Shown here: positions 1-6,706 of the stretch, one piece after another
Layout of the letters: each line of letters begins with the position of its first letter
Numbering within the stretch: position 1 is the first letter of the stretch
Source of the DNA: Pseudomonadota bacterium
GTDB lineage: Bacteria; Pseudomonadota; Gammaproteobacteria; Burkholderiales; Burkholderiaceae_E
DNA: 10,249 nucleotides
Assembly: GCA_023388075.1 (NCBI GenBank)
Contig: JAEWGX010000084.1
Span: 1 to 10,249 of the forward strand
Direction: 5' to 3'
Translations under genes and position numbers: made by a program
Notes under the pieces: generated by a model
Databases searched by the model: none
What the model was told of the DNA's origin: nothing
Seen by the model: only the letters and a program-made list of their open reading frames with translations

Positions 1-212
1 TGGATGGCGTCGCATCCGTGCAGCCACTGGGAGCGGTCGGTGATCGACTTCGCTACCGCGTCTCGGCCGCGCCCGAGGCGGCGCCGCGAGTCGCGGCCGC
101 GCTGGCCGCCGCCGGCCTGCCAATCCATCGGCTCGAGCCGGAGCGCCAGGACCTGGAGGCGCTTTTCGCCAAGGTGAACGAAGCTTCGGCATTGGAGGTG
201 GCCCATGCCTAG
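1..212 (+). CDS. ABC transporter ATP-binding protein (GldA-like), 3' end only
   Basis: Only the last 69 codons are inside the window; the reading frame is open from base 3 and ends at a TAG at 210-212. No Walker or signature motif is visible, because these lie upstream. The fragment has the small C-terminal alpha/beta subdomain seen at the end of many ABC-2 type ATPases: a beta strand (RLRYRVSA), an Ala-rich helix, a short strand (LPIHRLEP) and a closing helix (DLEALFAKVNE) like the common 'LE..F' ending. The identification rests mainly on context: the stop overlaps by 8 bp the start of a permease whose usual partner is a GldA-like ATPase. The protein would be the cytoplasmic motor of the exporter encoded downstream. 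It could belong to another ATPase subfamily, but an unrelated protein is unlikely given the translational overlap. Confidence 0.75.
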   Translation, partial: DGVASVQPLGAVGDRLRYRVSAAPEAAPRVAAALAAAGLPIHRLEPERQDLEALFAKVNEASALEVAHA

Positions 213-3099
213 GATGATTCTCACCGTCGCGCGCAAGGAGTTCCGCGGCTTCTTCTCCACGCCGGCCGCCTACCTCTTCCTGGGCGCATTCCTCGCGGCG
301 ACGCTCTTCGCCTTCTTCTGGGTGGAGACGTTCTTCGCGCGCAATATCGCCGACGTGCGCCCCCTCTTCCAATGGCTGCCGCTGCTGCTCATCTTCCTGG
401 TGGCAGCGCTCACCATGCGGGCCTGGTCGGAGGAGCGACGCGCGGGCACGCTGGAGAGCCTGCTGACCGCCCCGGTGTCGCCGCTCACGCTGGTGCTGGG
501 GAAATTCCTGGCCGCGCTCGGCCTGGTGGCACTCGCGCTGCTGCTCACGCTGCCGTTGCCGATCACGGTATCGCTCCTCGGCCCGCTCGACTGGGGGCCG
601 GTGGTCGGCGGTTACCTGGCCACGCTCTTCCTCGCCGCCGCCTACGTGGCGATCGGCCTCTACATGAGCAGCCGGACCGACAACCCGGTGGTCGCGCTCA
701 TCCTGACCGCGGTGGTCTGCGGCGTGTTCTACCTGATCGGCTCGGACACCCTGGTCGCCCTGTTCGGCCACCAGGTGGGCGGCGTCCTCGCGCTGCTCGG
801 CACCGGCACCCGCTTCGAGTCCATCACCCGGGGCGTGATCGACCTGCGCGACCTGTACTACTACGTTTCGCTGGTTGGCGTGTTCCTGGCGCTGAACCTT
901 TTCTCGCTGGAGCGCTTCCGCTGGGCCGGCAATCCTGCAAGCCGCGGTCATCGGCAGTGGGGCTGGATCGCGGGGCTTGCCACGGCCAACTTCCTCGCCG
1001 CGAACCTCTGGCTCGCGCCGGTCAACTGGGCGCGGGCCGACATCACCGCGGGCGCGCAGTATTCGCTTTCGGAGGCGACCGGGCAGCAACTGCGCCGGCT
1101 GCAGGAGCCGCTGCTGATCCGCGGCTACTTCTCGGCCAAGACTCACCCGCTGCTGGCGCCGCTGGTGCCCAGGATCAAGGACCTGCTCGAGGAGTACGCC
1201 GTGCTCGCCGAAGGGCGCGCCCGGGTGGAGTTCGTCGATCCGACCCGCGACCGCGCGGCCGAGGAGGAAGCCGCCTCGCGCTACGGCATCCGGCCGGTGC
1301 CGTTCCAGACCGCGGACCGATACCAGGCCGCGGTGGTGAGCTCGTACTTCGACCTGGTGATCGCCTATGGCGACCAGTTCGAGACGCTCGGCTTCCAGGA
1401 CCTGATCGAAGTGAAGGCACGGGGCGAAGGCGATCTGGATGTCGCGCTGAAGAATCCGGAGTACGCCATCACCCGCGCGATCCGCAAGGTGGCTTCCGCC
1501 TACGACGCCGGCGGCAACCCCTTCGAGCGGATGACGCGACCGGTGACCTTCAAGGCCTACGTCTCGCCGGACGGCAAGCTGCCGCAGTCGCTGCGTGAGC
1601 TCCGGGCCGACCTCGCGGCGCTGCTGGAGGATCTGAAGGCGCGCGCCGGCGACAAGCTGACGGTGAGCTTCCAGGACCCGGAGGCAGACGGCGGCCAGCT
1701 CGCCGCACGGCTGCGGCAGGACTACGGCTTCGGGCCGCAGGTGGCGAGCCTGGTCGACCCGACGCCGTTCTGGTTCTACATGGTGCTCGAGGGCGACGAC
1801 CAGGCGCTGCAGGTGCCGATGCCCGAGACGCTCGACAAGGCTGCGCTGGAGCGCAGCGTCAACGCAGCGCTGCAGCGGTTCACGCCGGGAGCGCTCGCCA
1901 CCGTCGCCGTCGTGAAGCCCGACGGTGGCCTTGCGCCTCGCGATCCGCGCTTCGGCCCCGGCGGTCAACGCTTCAACCGACTCGAGCAGGTGCTTGGCGA
2001 GAACCTCCGCCTGCAGGACACCGACCTGAAGAGCGGGCAGGTCCCGGCCGAGGCCGACCTGCTGCTGGTCCTCGCACCAAGCCAGCTCGACGACAAGCAG
2101 CGCTTCGCCATCGACCAGTTCCTGATGCAGGGCGGCAGCGTGGTGATGACCACCTCGCCCTTCGACGCCCAGCTCACCGGCACCATCCACGCGAGCAAGC
2201 ACGAATCGGGGCTCGAGGAGTGGCTCGCGCATCATGGCATCGAGATCGGCGAAACCATGGTGCTCGATCCGCAGAACGCTGCGCTTCCGATTCCGGTGGA
2301 GCGCCAGGTGGGCGGACTGACCCTCCGCGAGTACCGGATGCTGCCCTATCCGCACTTCCCCGACCTGCGCGGGGCCGGCCTGGATCCCCGCAATCCGGTC
2401 ACCGCGTCGCTCGGACAGTTGACGCTCAACTGGGTCTCGCCGATAACGCTCGATGCCGGCAGGAATGGTGACCGGAACGTCACCGAGCTGCTGAAGAGCT
2501 CTTCCGGAAGCTGGCTTTCGGACAGCCTCGAGATGGTCCCGGACTATCGCACCCACCCGGAGACCGGCTTCGCTTCGAACGGCGATACCGGTCCGCGGTT
2601 GCTCGCGGTCGCGGTGGAGGGACGCTTCGACTCGTTCTACAAGGGCGAGGAATCGCCGCTTGCGACGCACCCCGCGCACGAGCAGGACCCGGCCGCGAAA
2701 CAGGATGGCGACAAGGCGGACGATCCCGCGCCCCGCGTCACCGGCGTGATCGAGCGCTCCCCCGAATCGGCCCGGCTCGTCGTGGTGGCGAGCAACAGCT
2801 TCGGCGCCGACACCGCGCTGGAGCTCGCCTCGCAGGGCATCAATACCCTCTACACCAAGCCGCTCGCCTTCCTGCAGAACGCGATCGACTGGTCGCTCGA
2901 GGAGCCCGCCCTGCTGGCGCTGCGTGGGCGCACCCAGCTCGCCAGCACGCTCGTGCCGCTGCGCGAGGGCGACCAGCGGCTGTGGGAGGCGGTCAACTAC
3001 GGGCTGGCGCTCACGGGCCTGGTCGCTGTCTGGGCGTGGCGCCGACGGGTGGCGACGGTGGACCGCAAGCGCTACGACCAGGTTCTCGCGGAGGTGTAA
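205..3099 (+). CDS. Fused ABC-2 permease and GldG-like auxiliary protein
   Basis: Inner-membrane component of an ABC export system, 964 residues, fusing two parts that are separate GldF and GldG proteins in Bacteroidetes. Residues 1-240 form the ABC-2 permease with about six hydrophobic segments (near 21-41, 56-73, 98-118, 134-153, 160-180, 217-234) and the typical cytoplasmic motif EERRAGTLESLLTAPVS at 76-92. A seventh helix at about 252-271 leads into the large periplasmic GldG-type region (ABC_transp_aux/IFT52-like, about 280-900), whose opening 'YSLSEATGQQLRRLQEPLLI' is typical of the family. A final helix at about 931-945 is followed by a short basic tail. A hydrophilic, probably disordered insert rich in D, K, A and P lies at about 814-845. 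The ATG at 205 has GGAGG at 194-198, 6 bases upstream; the in-frame ATG at 214 is too far from it. The gene overlaps the ATPase gene and is followed after 3 bp by a DUF4340 gene, so all three are probably co-transcribed. The substrate is unknown, and gliding should not be inferred. Confidence 0.9.
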   Translation: MPRMILTVARKEFRGFFSTPAAYLFLGAFLAATLFAFFWVETFFARNIADVRPLFQWLPLLLIFLVAALTMRAWSEERRAGTLESLLTAPVSPLTLVLGKFLAALGLVALALLLTLPLPITVSLLGPLDWGPVVGGYLATLFLAAAYVAIGLYMSSRTDNPVVALILTAVVCGVFYLIGSDTLVALFGHQVGGVLALLGTGTRFESITRGVIDLRDLYYYVSLVGVFLALNLFSLERFRWAGNPASRGHRQWGWIAGLATANFLAANLWLAPVNWARADITAGAQYSLSEATGQQLRRLQEPLLIRGYFSAKTHPLLAPLVPRIKDLLEEYAVLAEGRARVEFVDPTRDRAAEEEAASRYGIRPVPFQTADRYQAAVVSSYFDLVIAYGDQFETLGFQDLIEVKARGEGDLDVALKNPEYAITRAIRKVASAYDAGGNPFERMTRPVTFKAYVSPDGKLPQSLRELRADLAALLEDLKARAGDKLTVSFQDPEADGGQLAARLRQDYGFGPQVASLVDPTPFWFYMVLEGDDQALQVPMPETLDKAALERSVNAALQRFTPGALATVAVVKPDGGLAPRDPRFGPGGQRFNRLEQVLGENLRLQDTDLKSGQVPAEADLLLVLAPSQLDDKQRFAIDQFLMQGGSVVMTTSPFDAQLTGTIHASKHESGLEEWLAHHGIEIGETMVLDPQNAALPIPVERQVGGLTLREYRMLPYPHFPDLRGAGLDPRNPVTASLGQLTLNWVSPITLDAGRNGDRNVTELLKSSSGSWLSDSLEMVPDYRTHPETGFASNGDTGPRLLAVAVEGRFDSFYKGEESPLATHPAHEQDPAAKQDGDKADDPAPRVTGVIERSPESARLVVVASNSFGADTALELASQGINTLYTKPLAFLQNAIDWSLEEPALLALRGRTQLASTLVPLREGDQRLWEAVNYGLALTGLVAVWAWRRRVATVDRKRYDQVLAEV

Positions 3100-3102
3100 T
3101 CC

Positions 3103-4119
3103 ATGCAGAAGACGATCAGGCTGCTGGCCCTGCTGCTTGCCGCCCAACTGGTGATGGCGGTGGCCGTCGGTTGGTCCGACCGGGGCCTGTCCTCACCCGC
3201 CGACACCGCCCCGCTGATCGCGGGGGACGGCGACCGGATCGATCGCATCACCATCGAAGGCCCGGACGACGCGAAGGTGGTGCTCGCGAAGGCCGAGGGG
3301 CGATGGCGGATCGCCGATGCCGGCGACTTCCCGGCCGATGGCAAGCGGGTCGAACAGCTGCTGGAGAGGCTGGAAGGCCTGCGCGGCGCAACGCCCGTTG
3401 CCACCAGCGCGAGTGCCCGCGTGCGGTTCAAGGTGGACGAGCGCGAGTTCGAGCGCCGCATCCACCTCGCCGCCGCAGACGAGACCATCGCGACGCTCTA
3501 TCTCGGCACTTCGCCCGGCCTGCGGCGCATCCACGCCCGCGCGGACGGCAAGGAGGCGATCCACAGCGTCGAGCTGGCTGCCTACGACGTGCCGGCCAAC
3601 GCATCCGACTGGGAGGACAAGGCGCTACTCGCCTTCGCGCCATCGGAGCTCCGTTCGCTCGAGATCGCGGGGCTGCGGATCTCGAAGCCGGATGCAGTCG
3701 CCGGGGCGGACGGCAGCGGGTCCGGCGAGTCGAACGAAGGCGTCGCGAAGCAGGCGAAAGCCTCCGAGGCCGGCTGGGTCGCGACGGGCCTGGATGCCGG
3801 CGAGCGCCTCGCGGCGGAAGCGGTCGACAAGCTGGTGCAGCGGGTGGCCGACCTGCGCTTCGTCTCGGTGCGCGGGCGCGAGGCCAAGCCGGAATACGGC
3901 ATGGAGAATCCGGTGCTGACGATGACGCTGGCACGCGCGGGCGGCGAGCCGTTGACCTACCGCCTGGGCAAGGCGCCGGACGCGGACGACTACACCCTGC
4001 ACGTGTCGAACCGCGCCGAGTACTTCAATCTCGGCAGCGGGACGGCCAAGTCGCTGGTGGACGCGGCCGCCCGCGACGCGCTGGTGGAGAAGCCGGACGA
4101 GGGGGCAAAGGACGGCTGA
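3103..4119 (+). CDS. DUF4340 domain-containing membrane-anchored protein
   Basis: A 338-residue protein with one N-terminal hydrophobic segment (about 5-23), read as a signal anchor, and a periplasmic remainder. Family-like features are EGRWRI at 65-70, FPADGKRVEQLLERLEGL at 76-93, YLGTSPGLRRIHAR at 133-146 and the SDWEDKALL stretch at 168-176. This pattern fits DUF4340, a family of unknown biochemical role that commonly sits beside GldG-like exporter genes. Residues 199-224 are a Gly/Ser/Glu/Lys-rich low-complexity insert that probably forms a surface loop. The start is supported by GAGGTG at 3092-3097, which overlaps the stop codon of the previous gene; only 3 bp separate the two genes, so coupled translation is likely. 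A role as accessory subunit of the upstream ABC exporter is inferred from position, not from a known mechanism. Confidence 0.85.
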   Translation: MQKTIRLLALLLAAQLVMAVAVGWSDRGLSSPADTAPLIAGDGDRIDRITIEGPDDAKVVLAKAEGRWRIADAGDFPADGKRVEQLLERLEGLRGATPVATSASARVRFKVDEREFERRIHLAAADETIATLYLGTSPGLRRIHARADGKEAIHSVELAAYDVPANASDWEDKALLAFAPSELRSLEIAGLRISKPDAVAGADGSGSGESNEGVAKQAKASEAGWVATGLDAGERLAAEAVDKLVQRVADLRFVSVRGREAKPEYGMENPVLTMTLARAGGEPLTYRLGKAPDADDYTLHVSNRAEYFNLGSGTAKSLVDAAARDALVEKPDEGAKDG

Positions 4120-4176
4120 TCCGGGGAAGGGCCGCGCTACCATTGACGGTAGGCTTGGAATCCAGAGATCGCCCTC

Positions 4177-5211
4177 ATGACCGAACCCGTCCGCCTCACC
4201 CAGTACAGCCACGGCGCCGGCTGCGGCTGCAAGATCTCGCCGAAGGTCCTGGAGGTCATCCTCTCCGGCAGCGGCGCGCAGAACGTCGATCCGGCGCTCT
4301 GGGTAGGCAATGCCTCGCGCGATGACGCGGCGGTCTACGCGGTGGATGAAGAGCGCGGCGTGGTGTCGACCACCGATTTCTTCATGCCGATCGTGGACGA
4401 TCCGTACGACTTCGGGCGCATCGCGGCCACCAACTCGATCAGCGACATCTACGCGATGGGCGCCGATCCGCTGATGGCCATCGCGATCCTCGGCTGGCCG
4501 GTGAACGTGCTCCCCCCCGAAGTCGCCCGCGACGTCATCCGCGGCGGACGCGCCGCCTGCGACGAGGCCGGTATCCCTCTGGCCGGCGGCCACTCCATCG
4601 ACGCGCCCGAGCCGATCTTCGGGCTGGCGGTGACGGGTCTGGTGGCGAAGGGCCACCTCAAGCGCAACGACACCGCGACGGCCGGGTCCCGCCTCTTCCT
4701 GACAAAGCCGCTCGGCGTGGGCATCCTCACCACGGCCGAGAAGCAGTCGCGCCTGCGCGAACACGACCGCGGCGTCGCACGGGACTGGATGTGCCGGCTC
4801 AACCGCGCCGGCAGCCGATTCGGCAAGCTGCCCGCCGTGACCGCGATGACCGACGTGACCGGCTTCGGCCTGCTCGGGCACCTGGTGGAGATGGCCGACG
4901 GCAGCGGGCTCACCGCCCGCCTGCAGGCCGACGCCGTTCCTCGCCTGGCGGGGATCGAGCACTACCTCGAACTTGGCTGCGTGCCGGGGGGCACGCAACG
5001 CAACTTCGACAGCTACGGGCACCGGATCGGCGAGCTCACCGCCGTGCAGAGAAACCTCTTCTGCGATCCCCAGACCAGTGGCGGCCTGCTGGTGGCGGTC
5101 GAGCCGGATGGCGAGGCCTCGTTCCTGGCCGCGGCCGAATCGGAAGGACTCGAACTGCGCCCGATTGGTGAGCTGGTCGCCAAGGAGGGCCATGCGGTCC
5201 GCATCGTCTGA
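4177..5211 (+). CDS. selD: Selenide, water dikinase (selenophosphate synthetase)
   Basis: Makes selenophosphate from selenide and ATP (products also AMP and phosphate), the selenium donor for 2-selenouridine in tRNA and for selenocysteine. At 344 residues it is close to the E. coli enzyme in length and very close in sequence. The catalytic loop HGAGCGCK spans 12-19, so Cys16, Cys18 and Lys19 correspond to E. coli Cys17, Cys19 and Lys20. The reactive position is Cys, encoded by TGC, not selenocysteine. Acidic residues Asp50, Asp67, Asp90 and Asp226 line up with the metal/ATP-binding aspartates of the family, and GGHSIDAPEPIFGLA (137-151) and CDPQTSGG near the C-terminus are also typical. The ATG at 4177 gives the normal N-terminus; its ribosome-binding site is poor. 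The gene starts 57 bp after the DUF4340 stop, so it may have its own promoter, although I could not identify one. It overlaps mnmH by 20 bp. Confidence 0.97.
   Translation: MTEPVRLTQYSHGAGCGCKISPKVLEVILSGSGAQNVDPALWVGNASRDDAAVYAVDEERGVVSTTDFFMPIVDDPYDFGRIAATNSISDIYAMGADPLMAIAILGWPVNVLPPEVARDVIRGGRAACDEAGIPLAGGHSIDAPEPIFGLAVTGLVAKGHLKRNDTATAGSRLFLTKPLGVGILTTAEKQSRLREHDRGVARDWMCRLNRAGSRFGKLPAVTAMTDVTGFGLLGHLVEMADGSGLTARLQADAVPRLAGIEHYLELGCVPGGTQRNFDSYGHRIGELTAVQRNLFCDPQTSGGLLVAVEPDGEASFLAAAESEGLELRPIGELVAKEGHAVRIV
5182..5188 (+). promoter_or_regulatory. Ribosome-binding site of mnmH, inside the end of selD
   Basis: A perfect AAGGAGG lies 3 bases before the ATG at 5192, within the last codons of selD. 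It decides the mnmH start: the frame is open further upstream to 4973, but that part only shadows selD, and no other start in the frame has such a site. The spacing is shorter than usual. Confidence 0.75.
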
Positions 5212-6331
5212 GGCAACCCTGGAGCCGCCGGGCGTCGCTGCTGATCTGGTCGACGACTTCCGGTCCATCTTTCTGGCCGGCGTTCCGCTGCTCGATGTGC
5301 GCGCGCCGATCGAATTCGGCCGCGGCGCCTTCCCGGGCGCGGTGAACCTGCCGCTCCTCACGGACATCGAACGGCAGAAGGTCGGCACCGCCTACAAGCA
5401 GCAAGGGCAGGCGGCGGCGATCGAACTGGGGCACCGGCTGGTGGGCGGCGCCATCCGCGAGGCGCGGCTGCGCGATTGGGCGACCTTCGTCCGCGCGCAT
5501 CCTGGCGGCGTGCTGTACTGCTTCCGTGGCGGCCTGCGCTCCGCCCTGGTCGCGCAGTGGCTGCGTGAAGACGCCGGCCTGCGCTACCCGCGGATTCGCG
5601 GCGGCTACAAGGCGATGCGCCAGTTCCTTGCGGCGGAGATCGAAGGCGCCGTCCGGGACTGCCGGCTGGTGCTGCTGAGCGGCTTGACCGGGACCGGCAA
5701 GACCGAGGTGATCGAAGCCCGGCCGGACGCCATCGACCTGGAGGGACATGCCAACCACCGTGGCTCGGCCTTCGGCAAGCGCGCGACGCCGCAACCGAGC
5801 CCGATCGACTTCGAACACCGGATCGCGATCGACCTGCTTCGCAAGCGGACGGCCGGCATGGTCCGCTTCCTCCTGGAGGACGAGGGCCGCAGCGTCGGCA
5901 GCTGCGGGCTGCCGCTGGTGCTGCGCGAGGCGATGCAACGGTCGCCGGTGATCTGGCTGGAAGACCGCTTCGAATCCCGGGTGAGCCGCATCCTGCGCGA
6001 CTACGTGACCCGGCTCTGCGCCGAGTTCATCGCGACGAAAGGCGAGGAAGCCGGGTTCGAAGCCTTCGGCGCACGCCTGCGTTCGAGCCTCGAGGCGATG
6101 ACCAAGCGGCTCGGGCTGGAGCGCTTGCGCCGCGTCGATGCGCTGATCTCGGAGGCGCTCGCCCTGCAACGACGTACCGGGGAGGTGGACCGGCATCGCG
6201 ACTGGATCCGTATCCTGCTGGCCGAGTACTACGATCCGATGTACCAGTATCAGCGCGACCGCAAGGCGGACCGGATCGTCTTCACTGGAAACCGCGACGC
6301 CGTGCTGGAGTGGCTGGAGGCCTCGGGTTAG
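5192..6331 (+). CDS. mnmH: tRNA 2-selenouridine synthase MnmH (SelU/YbbB)
   Basis: Uses selenophosphate from SelD to replace sulfur with selenium in 2-thiouridine at the wobble position of tRNAs (Lys, Glu and Gln types in E. coli), by way of a geranylated intermediate in the characterised enzyme. The protein has 379 residues, slightly longer than the E. coli protein. Residues about 20-145 form a rhodanese domain with catalytic Cys110 in YCFRGGLRS. A P-loop domain follows with Walker A GLTGTGKT at 164-171 and the family motif DLEGHANHRGSAFG at 182-195. The C-terminal part is mostly helical and ends with a conserved-looking YYDPMYQYQ stretch. The start at 5192 is set by a strong ribosome-binding site inside selD and gives a 20-bp overlap with it, so donor-making and donor-using enzymes are probably translationally coupled. 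The E. coli symbol selU is a synonym. No selA, selB or selC is visible here. Confidence 0.95.
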   Translation: MRSASSEATLEPPGVAADLVDDFRSIFLAGVPLLDVRAPIEFGRGAFPGAVNLPLLTDIERQKVGTAYKQQGQAAAIELGHRLVGGAIREARLRDWATFVRAHPGGVLYCFRGGLRSALVAQWLREDAGLRYPRIRGGYKAMRQFLAAEIEGAVRDCRLVLLSGLTGTGKTEVIEARPDAIDLEGHANHRGSAFGKRATPQPSPIDFEHRIAIDLLRKRTAGMVRFLLEDEGRSVGSCGLPLVLREAMQRSPVIWLEDRFESRVSRILRDYVTRLCAEFIATKGEEAGFEAFGARLRSSLEAMTKRLGLERLRRVDALISEALALQRRTGEVDRHRDWIRILLAEYYDPMYQYQRDRKADRIVFTGNRDAVLEWLEASG

Positions 6332-6334
6332 CGA

Positions 6335-6358
6335 CTCGGGCCGCGTCACGCGGCCGAG
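6335..6358. terminator. GC-rich hairpin between convergent genes
   Basis: Four bases after the mnmH stop there is an inverted repeat: GGCCGCG (6339-6345), loop TCA, CGCGGCC (6349-6355), extended past a one-base bulge by CTC (6335-6337) with GAG (6356-6358). It lies between mnmH (+) and the small basic-protein gene (-), a natural place for a two-way terminator. Neither strand has a run of T after the stem, so it is not a textbook intrinsic terminator. It may act with Rho or protect mRNA ends. Confidence 0.45.
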
Positions 6359-6374
6359 CCGGGGGCGCGCAACG

Positions 6375-6587
6375 CTAGCGTGTGGCGGGCGAGCGCCAGT
6401 AGAGGCGCGGATACTGCCGGGCCGCCGCGCGTGACAGCCTCGTCCGCACCTTCTGCGTCGCCCAGCGAAGCCCCCTCAGCCGTCGCAGCGCGGCGCCTGC
6501 ACTGCGCCTGAGCTTCGCGTCGGCTTCGATGACGGCGATCAGGGCGTCGATTCGCGCCTCGGTTGCATGCAGTTGCTCAAGTTGCAT
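6375..6587 (-). CDS. Small strongly basic protein, function unknown
   Basis: A 70-residue protein that I do not recognise. The first 24 residues look like an amphipathic helix carrying all five acidic residues (E4, E10, D14, E21, D23). The other 46 residues hold 15 Arg/Lys and no Asp or Glu, and finish with an aromatic stretch YPRLYW (59-64). There is no signal peptide or membrane helix. The ATG at 6587 is chosen because AAGGAGG lies 7 bases upstream; an in-frame ATG at 6632 would add 15 residues but skips this site. The gene is downstream of the histidine kinase on the same strand, separated by 119 bp. The charge pattern would suit binding to nucleic acid or to an acidic partner, but that is inference. 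Its excellent ribosome-binding site is the main reason to believe it is translated. Confidence 0.6.
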   Translation of the reverse strand: MQLEQLHATEARIDALIAVIEADAKLRRSAGAALRRLRGLRWATQKVRTRLSRAAARQYPRLYWRSPATR

Positions 6588-6594
6588 GATGGTG

Positions 6595-6601
6595 CCTCCT
6601 T
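6595..6601 (-). promoter_or_regulatory. Ribosome-binding site of the small basic-protein gene
   Basis: The minus strand reads AAGGAGG here, 7 bases before the ATG whose first base is 6587. Sequence and spacing are close to ideal, and this fixes the start over the upstream in-frame ATG at 6632. Confidence 0.7.
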
Positions 6602-6609
6602 GGTTGTCC

Positions 6610-6691
6610 GGCGCGCCCGTTGCAATCGCCATGCCCAGCCAGCGGTCGGAGCCACCTGCGCCATCTCCGCCTTCGCCCTCACGGGCGCGCC
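6610..6691. repeat. 11-bp perfect inverted repeat flanking a 60-bp spacer
   Basis: GGCGCGCCCGT at 6610-6620 is the exact reverse complement of ACGGGCGCGCC at 6681-6691. Both arms lie in the gap between the kinase stop and the start of the small basic-protein gene. In a transcript the arms could pair and close a 60-base loop just upstream of the small gene's ribosome-binding site. GC-rich DNA yields such repeats by chance fairly often, so functional meaning is uncertain. Confidence 0.4.
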
Positions 6692-6706
6692 CAACGCGGC
6701 GAGCGG

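Noticed and set aside
372..1598. 408-codon plus-strand frame inside the permease gene
   Set aside because: Frame-shifted reading of the permease gene; composition is Arg/Ala/Gly/Pro only and has no membrane helices.
4137..4152. Small inverted repeat CTACC-ATTGAC-GGTAG and a TTGACG -35-like hexamer (4143-4148) before selD
   Set aside because: The stem is only 5 bp and there is no -10-like hexamer at 16-18 bp from TTGACG, so neither a terminator nor a promoter can be supported.
3625..5388. 587-codon open frame on the minus strand opposite the DUF4340 and selD genes
   Set aside because: It overlaps two well-identified genes and reads as low-complexity Arg/Ala/Gly/His-rich protein with no domain, the usual antisense shadow in GC-rich DNA.
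5036..6349. 437-codon minus-strand frame opposite mnmH
   Set aside because: Antisense shadow of mnmH with biased composition and no recognisable motif.
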